Shown here in pieces: positions 6,622 through 12,748 of a stretch of DNA of 12,748 nucleotides (within the stretch, counting starts at the first letter, position 1; every line of letters starts with the position of its first letter). This stretch comes from Alphaproteobacteria bacterium. Its GTDB lineage: Bacteria > Pseudomonadota > Alphaproteobacteria > Rhizobiales > Aestuariivirgaceae. The position numbers were made by a program, and so were the translations under genes. The DNA lies in assembly GCA_020441605.1 (NCBI GenBank), contig JAGRLX010000201.1:1-12748 (forward strand), written 5' to 3'. The notes beneath the pieces were generated by a model. The model saw only the letters and a list, made by a program, of their open reading frames with translations, did not search any database and was not told the DNA's origin.

Positions 6622-7436
6622 ATCCTGGCGAATCCTGCCACACTGACGTCTTCAGCGCGCAGCTCGGGGTCGACTCCCGCGGCTTCCAGCAACGGCAAGG
6701 GATCATTTAGGATGGCCCGAAGGCTTGACCGCAGCATCTTGCGGCGCTGGCCGAAGGCTGCGGCCGTCACGCGCTCAAGTTCCTTGACCGCGCAATGCGG
6801 TTCTGGCGCGGAGAGCGGAACGAGCTGCACGATGCTGGAAGTGACCTTTGGCGGTGGCGTGAAGGCACTGCGATGAACGTCGAACAGCTTGTGGGCGTCA
6901 CAGCGCCATTGGCAGAGCACCGAAAGCCGTCCGTAGTCCTTTCCGCCCGGCTTCGCGACGATCCGTTCTGCCACTTCCTTTTGAAACATGAGAGTGAGCG
7001 AGGTGAACCATGGTGGCCATGGCGCAGCGGTGAGCCAGCCCGTCAGCAGGGGTGTTGCGATGTTGTAGGGAAGGTTGGCCACGATCTTAGCAGGTCCGCG
7101 CACCAGCTCCGCCCATGAAACGGCAAGGGCGTCTCCTTCGACGATCGTGAGGCGGCCGGGATAGGCCGACACGACCGGCTGCAGTGCAGCGATAGCCCGC
7201 TGGTCGCGCTCGATGGCGATGACTTGCGAGGCCCCTTCCATCAACAGGGCTCGGGTGAGTCCTCCTGGCCCAGGCCCCACTTCGACGATGGTAAAGCCGT
7301 CGAGGGGTGCTGCAGCGCGCGCGATCCGTCGCGTGAGATTGAGATCGAAGAGGAAGTTCTGGCCGAGGCTCTTCTTGGCCGCCAGCCCGAATTGGGCGAT
7401 GACGTCGCGGAGCGGAGGTAGCCCATCGTCAGCCAC
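6576..7436 (-). CDS. rsmA: 16S rRNA adenine-1518/1519 N6-dimethyltransferase (KsgA)
   Basis: RsmA uses S-adenosylmethionine to dimethylate two adjacent adenines in the last helix of 16S rRNA, a late step and checkpoint of small-subunit assembly. From the GTG at 7434-7436 the product has 286 residues, with KSLGQNF (22-28), the SAM-binding [10 protein letters not shown] (52-61), the acidic IAIERD strand (74-78), NLPYNIATP (121-129) and FTPPPKVTS (192-200). The frame extends further up to a TTG at 7461-7463, but GTG has AAGG seven bases upstream. The resulting (M)[21 protein letters not shown] start also resembles relatives I know, so GTG is preferred. It overlaps the end of pdxA by eight bases, implying coupled translation, and the tail of gmk by 34 bases. 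Confidence 0.94.
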   Translation of the reverse strand: MADDGLPPLRDVIAQFGLAAKKSLGQNFLFDLNLTRRIARAAAPLDGFTIVEVGPGPGGLTRALLMEGASQVIAIERDQRAIAALQPVVSAYPGRLTIVEGDALAVSWAELVRGPAKIVANLPYNIATPLLTGWLTAAPWPPWFTSLTLMFQKEVAERIVAKPGGKDYGRLSVLCQWRCDAHKLFDVHRSAFTPPPKVTSSIVQLVPLSAPEPHCAVKELERVTAAAFGQRRKMLRSSLRAILNDPLPLLEAAGVDPELRAEDVSVAGFARMAALTQSDFVSSRTK

Positions 7437-8421
7437 GGCCGGACCTTGCCATGTGGGCGGCAAGCCGTAGCGCGGCGATCAGGCTGTCTGCACGCGCCAA
7501 GCCGCGGCCGGCAATGCCGAGGGCGGTGCCGTGATCCGGAGATGTGCGAATAAAGGGCAGTCCAAGGCTGACATTCACGCCACCGTGAAAATCGATGGTC
7601 TTAACTGGAATCAGAGCTTGGTCGTGGTAGGCGCAGAGGATGACGTCGTAGGTGGTCCGGGCTTCGGCGTGAAAAGCCGTATCAGCTGGATGCGGACCCG
7701 ATACGTGATAGCCCTCCGCCGCGAGTTGCTTCAAGGCAGGAATGATGATGTCGATTTCCTCGCGGCCCATCGCACCATTCTCGCCGGCATGGGGATTGAG
7801 ACCGGTGAAGGCGAGGCGCGGTCGCACGATGCCGAAATAGCGCTGCAAGTCGCGGGCCACGACACGGCTTTGCGCCAGGATCAGTTCGGCCGTGAGCTCA
7901 CGCGGCACCTTGGCAATCGGAATGTGAACGGTGATGGGTACGGTGCGAAGGTCCCGCGCCACCAGCATCATGACTTCCTGTCCGGGATGCCCGGCAGTAG
8001 CGGCGAGGTGGGCCAGATAATCCGTGTGCCCCTGGTGCCGGAAGCCCGCGCTGTAGAGGGCCTCCTTCTGGATCGGGTTCGTCACCATCGCCGAAGCCTT
8101 GCCTGACATGGTCAGGGCGACAGCCTCGTCAATCGCCGCGATCACCTGGCTTGCCGTTTCCTTGTCGATGATGCCGGGCGCGGGATGGGCGGCAAGGGGT
8201 CGGTGCAGAACTGGCAAGGCACTGGAAAAGGCGTCGACCGCATCGGCAGGATTGGCAATCCGCCACAGCGGCAGGTCCGGATTGCGTTCGAGCCAGTAGT
8301 CAAGATCACCGATGAGGAAGAAGCTGCATTCAGGCACATGGCGCAAGGCACGCCAGGCTGCGGCGGTGATTTCTGGCGCGGCGCCAGCCGGCTCGCCACA
8401 GGTCAGCGCGATGGCGGGCAT
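7429..8421 (-). CDS. pdxA: 4-hydroxythreonine-4-phosphate dehydrogenase
   Basis: PdxA oxidises 4-phosphohydroxy-L-threonine with NAD(P) to the precursor of 3-amino-2-oxopropyl phosphate, which joins deoxyxylulose 5-phosphate to make the pyridoxine ring (DXP-dependent vitamin B6 route). The product is about 330 residues, the usual size. The three metal-binding histidines are in the expected motifs: [18 protein letters not shown] and [12 protein letters not shown] (His168, 213 and 268 counted from the upstream GTG at 8427; two less from the chosen ATG). [21 protein letters not shown] and [11 protein letters not shown] are also typical. The N-terminal loop reads [10 protein letters not shown] where most relatives have GDPAGIGPE. 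ATG 8421 is preferred over GTG 8427; neither has a clear ribosome binding site, and coupling to surA, whose stop is 12 bases upstream, may substitute. Confidence 0.94.
   Translation of the reverse strand: MPAIALTCGEPAGAAPEITAAAWRALRHVPECSFFLIGDLDYWLERNPDLPLWRIANPADAVDAFSSALPVLHRPLAAHPAPGIIDKETASQVIAAIDEAVALTMSGKASAMVTNPIQKEALYSAGFRHQGHTDYLAHLAATAGHPGQEVMMLVARDLRTVPITVHIPIAKVPRELTAELILAQSRVVARDLQRYFGIVRPRLAFTGLNPHAGENGAMGREEIDIIIPALKQLAAEGYHVSGPHPADTAFHAEARTTYDVILCAYHDQALIPVKTIDFHGGVNVSLGLPFIRTSPDHGTALGIAGRGLARADSLIAALRLAAHMARSGRG
7444..7447 (-). promoter_or_regulatory. Ribosome binding site deciding the rsmA start
   Basis: On the minus strand AAGG lies seven bases before the GTG at 7434-7436, inside the last codons of pdxA. 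The alternative TTG start at 7461-7463 has no purine-rich sequence in front of it. Confidence 0.6.
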
Positions 8422-8433
8422 CGTCACAGCGGG

Positions 8434-9444
8434 CTATTGGGAATATTGCGTGTCGCGGTATTCGATATAGACCGAACTGCGGGCCGACTTCATGTAAGTC
8501 TCCTCGAGGCTGTCATACTTCTCGTTCAGCAGCACGTTTTCGACCTGTTCTCGTGTCGGCATTTCCACCTTGGGCTTGGGAGGGGTCAACTTGCGGCTGC
8601 CGCAAAAGGCCAGGAGTTGCAGTCCGTTCTTGGCCCGCATCGGTCCGACGGCACCGCCTGGTCCGACCTTGTCGAGGGCCGCGCGCATCTCACGTGGAAG
8701 CTTGCTAGCGTCGGCCTCGATCTTCTTGCCTGCCTTGACGTTGAAAACGCCCTCTGCAGCTTTGCGGACATTGCCGCAGCCCTTGAGGCGCTGCTTGACC
8801 GTGGCCGCTTCGATCGCCCGGGATTGCAGCAGCATGCTGTCGTCGCCTTCGACCGGGAGTGTGATCTCCATCAACGTATAGACCGTGACCGCCTTCATGC
8901 GCGGATCGCTCATGACCTTGCTCACCTGTGCATCGAGATCGCGCTTGATCTCGGCATACTTGCGGTCCACATCTTCTGGCGTCACGGTAATGTCTTCGCG
9001 ATACTTCGCGGATATGATCCTGTTGAAACCGATCTGTGCGCCGACATAGGTGCGAAACGTCGATTCGGAAATGCCCTGCTTCTTGAGGCGGTCCAGCAAT
9101 TGCTGAGGGCTGTTGCCAACGTTCTTCGCCATACGCGCGATTTGACTCGTGATCTCGGCGTCGGTCGGGGCCATGCTGTATTTTTTGGCCTCGGAGATCT
9201 TCACCTGCTCGTCGACCAGTGACTGCAGGATTTTCTTGCGGCTTTCTTTCGTGACGCGCTGGTCGCCCAGGATCTTGCGCAGGGAAATTCGCTGCGAAAT
9301 GTCATATTCGGTGATCGGCCTGTCGTTCACGACGGCCACCACGCCCTGACCCTCGGCCCGCGCCGCAGGTGTCGTCGTGAGAGGCAAAGCGGCTGCCAGC
9401 ACTGCAAGGAATATGACCTTGGTGAATGTCGTCCTGATTTTCAT
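8434..9444 (-). CDS. surA: SurA-type periplasmic chaperone / peptidyl-prolyl isomerase
   Basis: SurA escorts unfolded outer-membrane proteins across the periplasm to the BAM complex. The 336-residue product has a Sec signal peptide (residues 1-30, cleavage after AARA) and a SurA N-terminal domain starting VVAVVNDRPITEYDISQRI. That domain continues through the helical chaperone core (about 60-165). A parvulin-like region (about 185-285) with YTLMEITLPV and ends GLQLLAFCGSRK. It is shorter than enterobacterial SurA and has one divergent parvulin domain, as is usual in alphaproteobacteria, so isomerase activity is uncertain. Two mature cysteines, Cys223 and Cys281, lie in this domain and could pair. 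Its ATG is two bases after the lptD stop, so it is translated from the lptD message; LptD itself is a likely client. Confidence 0.88.
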   Translation of the reverse strand: MKIRTTFTKVIFLAVLAAALPLTTTPAARAEGQGVVAVVNDRPITEYDISQRISLRKILGDQRVTKESRKKILQSLVDEQVKISEAKKYSMAPTDAEITSQIARMAKNVGNSPQQLLDRLKKQGISESTFRTYVGAQIGFNRIISAKYREDITVTPEDVDRKYAEIKRDLDAQVSKVMSDPRMKAVTVYTLMEITLPVEGDDSMLLQSRAIEAATVKQRLKGCGNVRKAAEGVFNVKAGKKIEADASKLPREMRAALDKVGPGGAVGPMRAKNGLQLLAFCGSRKLTPPKPKVEMPTREQVENVLLNEKYDSLEETYMKSARSSVYIEYRDTQYSQ

Positions 9445-9446
9445 GC

Positions 9447-11702
9447 CTAGAACTTGAATCCGCCTGCCATGGAACCAATGGTCCGCAGCTCGACGGACAG
9501 CTTCAGGCTGTGGTCGACAACATCGTCCCTGTCACGGCCTTCTGAATAGGTCAGCCTGGCATTCATGCAGTCACAGTCAAATGCGATGCCGATGCTCTTG
9601 TTCATGAACCTGCTGTCCTCAATATCGTATCTGAAGCTGCCGAACAGGCTCCAGGCTTCGCCGAGGCTGTAGTTGACATCGCCCCACACCTGTTCCTGGT
9701 TCGACACGCGGCCATAGGCTTTAGCAGCCGCGATGTCCGCATAGCTCAAAGACCCCGAAATCCTGTCGAAAGTGAGGCCCAGCGAGGCTTCCTGTACATT
9801 TATCCTCGACAGATCTTCTTCGACCCGGGCCTGATAGGTGAGGCGCACGCTGTCATTGGGCTGAAAGGCGATAGCGCCCACCAGATCTGATTTGGATCCA
9901 TCGAGACCCGAACCGGCGATAAAACTGTTCTTGCCCGCCACATGGAACGATTCGCCCATGCTGGCCCGGACAAAACCACCGTTGGCGGCATAGAGATTGT
10001 AGATGACCCCCAGATTGACCCGTGTGCCGCCCTCGTAGCGATCGAGACCCGAGAAGCGATCGGCGAGGAACAGGTTGGTGTGGTCGAAATTCAGCGTGAT
10101 GGCATCTTCATTGCCGATGTCGGCATCATCACGCTCGTTGCTCGACGAGATGATCTGGAAGACGGGGGTCATCACGCTCTGGGCAAATCCGTGATCGGCG
10201 ATCAACGGCCAGCGCAGATCGATTCCAGCCGATGGCAGGAGATGACTCGAGGTCTCGCGGGTGCCGCCGGCGCCCGGCACGTTTTCGCTCATATAGACGT
10301 CGCTGCGGAGACTGGTGAATGGCGTGATCAGCATTCCGGCGTTGCTGATGAACTGTCGCCGCCAATCCAGGCTGGCAACGGCTCGGGTTTGCTCAGTCCC
10401 GAGATCGAAGCGGGGATCGGGATCTCCGCGGCGCAGTGAATAGGCATTGAAATTGAAGCCAAGTTCACCGCCGAGAACCTGCTGATCGAAGATATAGTTG
10501 CTGGTGACATAGGGCAGTGCCACCGGCATGAGGTCCTGGTCCTCGCCGGTCAGCAGGGTCCTGTAGTGCAGGGCCTGCGCCTTCGTGTAGTTGCGGCCTG
10601 ACAATCCAGTGAGATTGACAGAACTGACGGCCATGTCCCGGCTGTCATAGTCGTACTCGTTCAGGAAGGCGCGGTCACTGACCAGCGTTCCATCCCATCC
10701 CCATGTCCATGTGTCGTTGAGCCGAAAATCTCCAGTGCTGGTCAAGGCCCCGCGCCATCGCGAGTTCTCGTCGGTTCGCCCGGGCGATAGCTCGTAGAGT
10801 CCATAGCCGCGCAAGCTGTAGATTCCGTTGTTCAGCCGGTGGCGCCATTCGGCATCGGCCACCAGGCCCTGTCCGCTGGTGAGCCGTGGCGTGACGGTGA
10901 GATCCGCATTGGGCTTGACCGCCCAGAAATAGGGCATGCTGACACCGAAGCCATAGGCCTCGCCATAATGTCCTTGCGGGATGAGCCAGCCGCTGCGCCG
11001 CTTCACTGTTGGATCCGGGTAGGAGAAATAGGGAGTCCAGAACACCGGAACGCCAGCAATCTCCAGGGTGGCGTCACGATAATAGAGGGTATGCTGCTGC
11101 TGATCGTGGGTGGTTTCGCGTGAAAGGATTTGCCACAACGGCGTGCCACCTTCGTCCACGCAGCTCTTGCAGGCGGTGTACGAGACATTCTCGTACACGG
11201 TGATGCCGTTTTCGTAGCGGCGGGCATAATTCGCGGTGATGGTGACGTCGTTGGTCAGCAGCGCCCGCACATGTTCGGCAAAGCCCTCCTTGAACTTGTC
11301 GTTCATTTCGGCCAGGTCGGCCTGGAGGATATTGCCGTTCGGCTCGCGCAGCTCGACCGACCCATTCGCCTTGAACAATCCCTTGCGGCGATCGTAGACG
11401 ACCTTGGTGGCAGTCAGTGTATATGGCCCATAGGTAATCCGGACCAGGCCAGTAGCGGTTGCGATGTCGCTCTTGCCGTCGTAGGCCAGCTTCTCGGCAT
11501 AGACCAGGACGCGAGTGCCCTTTGGCGGCTCCTTGAACTCCGGCGCTACGAACTCCGGTGCGTCGGACGTCGCCGCAACGGCGCATCCCGTCAACATGGC
11601 CGGGGTTCCTGCCAAAACGCCAAGGCAAAGCAGCAGGGTGCGCATGCTGACCCGCGCGCGCCCTTTGCCGTGCACAACCTGACGTAGCTTGCGTCCCCTC
11701 AC
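9447..11702 (-). CDS. lptD: LPS-assembly outer membrane protein LptD
   Basis: LptD is the outer-membrane barrel that, with the lipoprotein LptE, inserts lipopolysaccharide into the outer leaflet. From GTG 11702 the product has 751 residues: a basic N-terminus and hydrophobic signal (about 20-43), a periplasmic OstA/LptA-like jellyroll (about 65-190: VYAEKLAYDGKSDIATATG, FKANGSVEL) and the LptD barrel to the end. YFSYPDPTVKRRSGWLIPQ followed by PYFWAVKPNADLT is a strong family signature. The chain ends in Phe, as outer-membrane barrels commonly do. Cysteines 178/181 (CKSC) and 710/712 (CDC) are placed as in LptDs with interdomain disulfides. AGAAGG precedes the GTG closely; an ATG at 11645 starting MRTLLLCLGVLAG is an alternative. 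It heads the lptD-surA-pdxA-rsmA run. Confidence 0.94.
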   Translation of the reverse strand: MRGRKLRQVVHGKGRARVSMRTLLLCLGVLAGTPAMLTGCAVAATSDAPEFVAPEFKEPPKGTRVLVYAEKLAYDGKSDIATATGLVRITYGPYTLTATKVVYDRRKGLFKANGSVELREPNGNILQADLAEMNDKFKEGFAEHVRALLTNDVTITANYARRYENGITVYENVSYTACKSCVDEGGTPLWQILSRETTHDQQQHTLYYRDATLEIAGVPVFWTPYFSYPDPTVKRRSGWLIPQGHYGEAYGFGVSMPYFWAVKPNADLTVTPRLTSGQGLVADAEWRHRLNNGIYSLRGYGLYELSPGRTDENSRWRGALTSTGDFRLNDTWTWGWDGTLVSDRAFLNEYDYDSRDMAVSSVNLTGLSGRNYTKAQALHYRTLLTGEDQDLMPVALPYVTSNYIFDQQVLGGELGFNFNAYSLRRGDPDPRFDLGTEQTRAVASLDWRRQFISNAGMLITPFTSLRSDVYMSENVPGAGGTRETSSHLLPSAGIDLRWPLIADHGFAQSVMTPVFQIISSSNERDDADIGNEDAITLNFDHTNLFLADRFSGLDRYEGGTRVNLGVIYNLYAANGGFVRASMGESFHVAGKNSFIAGSGLDGSKSDLVGAIAFQPNDSVRLTYQARVEEDLSRINVQEASLGLTFDRISGSLSYADIAAAKAYGRVSNQEQVWGDVNYSLGEAWSLFGSFRYDIEDSRFMNKSIGIAFDCDCMNARLTYSEGRDRDDVVDHSLKLSVELRTIGSMAGGFKF

Positions 11703-11923
11703 GCTACCTTCTGCCCAATCACAATTCGTTACACATTATTAACGGCTTTCGCCGCCCGGGTGAAGAACAGAATTTAGTCTGGGCGCGGCGCGCAATTTGG
11801 GCACAAACAGGATCGCCTGCCGGCATGGTTAACTGATCGTTAGGCGCCGGAGCCCCGCCAAGTTTGCAGGCGCCGCAAATCAGGCTAAGGACATGGCCTG
11901 ACACTTGCGACAGGACGCTTGCC
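11703..11923. promoter_or_regulatory. Divergent promoter region between lptD and pepA
   Basis: 221 non-coding bases separate the two divergent starts and should contain both promoters. The part next to lptD (11715-11745) is AT-rich. Near pepA, TTTGC (11863-11867) and GCAAA (11875-11879) form an inverted repeat around a GC-rich centre, and GGCGCC occurs at 11843-11848 and 11869-11874. AGGA at 11912-11915 is the pepA ribosome binding site. I found no -35/-10 pair good enough to mark, and no open reading frame with coding features. Confidence 0.55.
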
Positions 11924-12748
11924 ATGAAAATCAGATTTGCCGGACCTTCTCTGCCCCGTGGGGGTGCTCTCGTTGTTTTCGTGGCCGAGGGCGAGGGGCT
12001 GACCGGCCTCGCCGCGAAGGCCGACGAGCGGTGCAAGGGACAACTGGGCCGCGCCGTGGAAGCCGCCGGCTTCACCGGCAAACGTGACAGTTACCTCGAT
12101 GTCGTGGCGCCCGGTGGCGGGCTAGACAGGATATTGATCTTCGGACTTGGCAAGCCGGAAAATCTGCGCCCCCTCGACATCGAAATGCTGGGCGGCGCCA
12201 TTGCCGGAACCTTGCAGTCGCTGAAAGCCAGATCGGCGGCCCTCGCCATTGACCTGCCGGTCAAGTCTATCGCTGGACCCGATCAGGCAGCGCTGATGGC
12301 GTCCGGGGCTCGGCTGCGCGTCTACAGCTTCACCCACTACAAATCGAAGAAGCCGGAAAATGCCGGTCTTTCGGAACTGACCCTGCATTGCGTGAGCCAC
12401 GCCGCTGCGCAGCGGCACTTCCTGGCGCTCGATGCGGTGGCCGAGGGCGTTCATCTGGCCCGGGATCTGGTGAACGAGCCGCCCAATATCCTGTCGCCCG
12501 TCGAGTTTGCCACACGCATCAAGTCACTGACGAAACATGGGGTGAAGGTCGAGATCCTCACGCCGGCACAGATGCGCAAGCTTGGCATGGGGGCGCTGCT
12601 GGGTGTCGCCCAGGGCTCAGTCCGGGAACCCCGCCTGGTGATCATGCGCTGGGACGGCGGCGCCAAAGGCTCCAAGCCACTCGCCTTCATCGGCAAAGGC
12701 GTGACCTTCGATACGGGTGGCATTTCCATCAAGCCGGCCGCCGGCATG
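11924..12748 (+). CDS. pepA: Leucyl aminopeptidase (M17 family), N-terminal part, cut by window end
   Basis: PepA is a cytoplasmic hexameric metallopeptidase that removes N-terminal residues from peptides; in some bacteria it also binds DNA in recombination and regulation. The first 275 codons are present; family members are around 490-500 residues. The N-terminal M17 domain (about 1-165) is followed by ARDLVNEPPNILSPVEFA at the domain junction and the start of the catalytic domain. At the window edge FIGKGVTFDTGGISIKPAAGM contains the metal-binding Lys and Asp of the conserved GKG-TFD-GG-S-KP motif. The remaining metal ligands lie beyond the window. The ATG has AGGA eight bases upstream. It is divergent from lptD, an arrangement familiar from rhizobial genomes. 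Confidence 0.95.
   Translation, partial: MKIRFAGPSLPRGGALVVFVAEGEGLTGLAAKADERCKGQLGRAVEAAGFTGKRDSYLDVVAPGGGLDRILIFGLGKPENLRPLDIEMLGGAIAGTLQSLKARSAALAIDLPVKSIAGPDQAALMASGARLRVYSFTHYKSKKPENAGLSELTLHCVSHAAAQRHFLALDAVAEGVHLARDLVNEPPNILSPVEFATRIKSLTKHGVKVEILTPAQMRKLGMGALLGVAQGSVREPRLVIMRWDGGAKGSKPLAFIGKGVTFDTGGISIKPAAGM

Noticed and set aside
8185..9222. 345-codon plus-strand open frame opposite pdxA and surA
   Set aside because: It runs antisense through two clearly recognised genes and shows no family motif; long shadow frames are expected in GC-rich DNA.
1..12748. CRISPR array, tRNA, rRNA, transposase, prophage or defence/toxin module
   Set aside because: Apart from the short elements listed I saw no regularly spaced repeats, tRNA-like cloverleaf, or mobile-element protein; the genes are housekeeping throughout.

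Overview
This window looks like core chromosome of an alphaproteobacterium, most likely of the order Hyphomicrobiales (Rhizobiales). It is GC-rich throughout, and its gene orders (fabD-fabG / acpP-fabF-mltG-yicC-gmk, and lptD-surA-pdxA-rsmA next to a divergent pepA) are ones I know from that group. A DUF4893-type lipid-cluster neighbour fits the same picture. The genus cannot be fixed from the sequence alone. I see no tRNA, rRNA, insertion sequence, prophage, CRISPR array or toxin/defence module, and every complete gene appears intact.

Layout, left half (1-6609). Mostly + strand: the 3' end of fabD, then fabG (malonyl transfer to ACP and the first reduction of fatty acid elongation). A small minus-strand gene for a secreted DUF4893-like protein of unknown function sits tail-to-tail with fabG. 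A 198-base region between the two diverging starts then leads into acpP (acyl carrier protein). It holds a perfect 7+7 bp inverted repeat. acpP is followed by a well-formed intrinsic terminator only 22 bases before fabF (ketoacyl-ACP synthase II). After fabF come mltG (TTG start; murein transglycosylase with a long Pro/Ala tail), yicC (endoribonuclease family) and gmk (guanylate kinase), spaced tightly enough to be one transcription unit.

Right half (6576-12748). A minus-strand run lptD-surA-pdxA-rsmA converges on gmk. It covers outer-membrane assembly (LptD receives lipopolysaccharide; SurA chaperones barrel proteins), pyridoxal phosphate synthesis (PdxA) and ribosome maturation (RsmA). All junctions are 12 bases or less, or overlap. 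gmk and rsmA overlap tail-to-tail by 34 bases, and that overlap is covered by a three-level nested inverted repeat. Upstream of lptD a 221-base divergent promoter region leads to pepA (leucyl aminopeptidase), cut off by the window end. lptF and lptG, which I expect between pepA and lptD in related genomes, are not there.

Functionally the window is envelope growth: fatty acid synthesis, peptidoglycan trimming and LPS export, plus a few housekeeping enzymes. I found no convincing undescribed system. The points most worth checking are non-coding: the nested inverted repeat at gmk/rsmA, the palindrome before acpP, and the acpP-fabF terminator.
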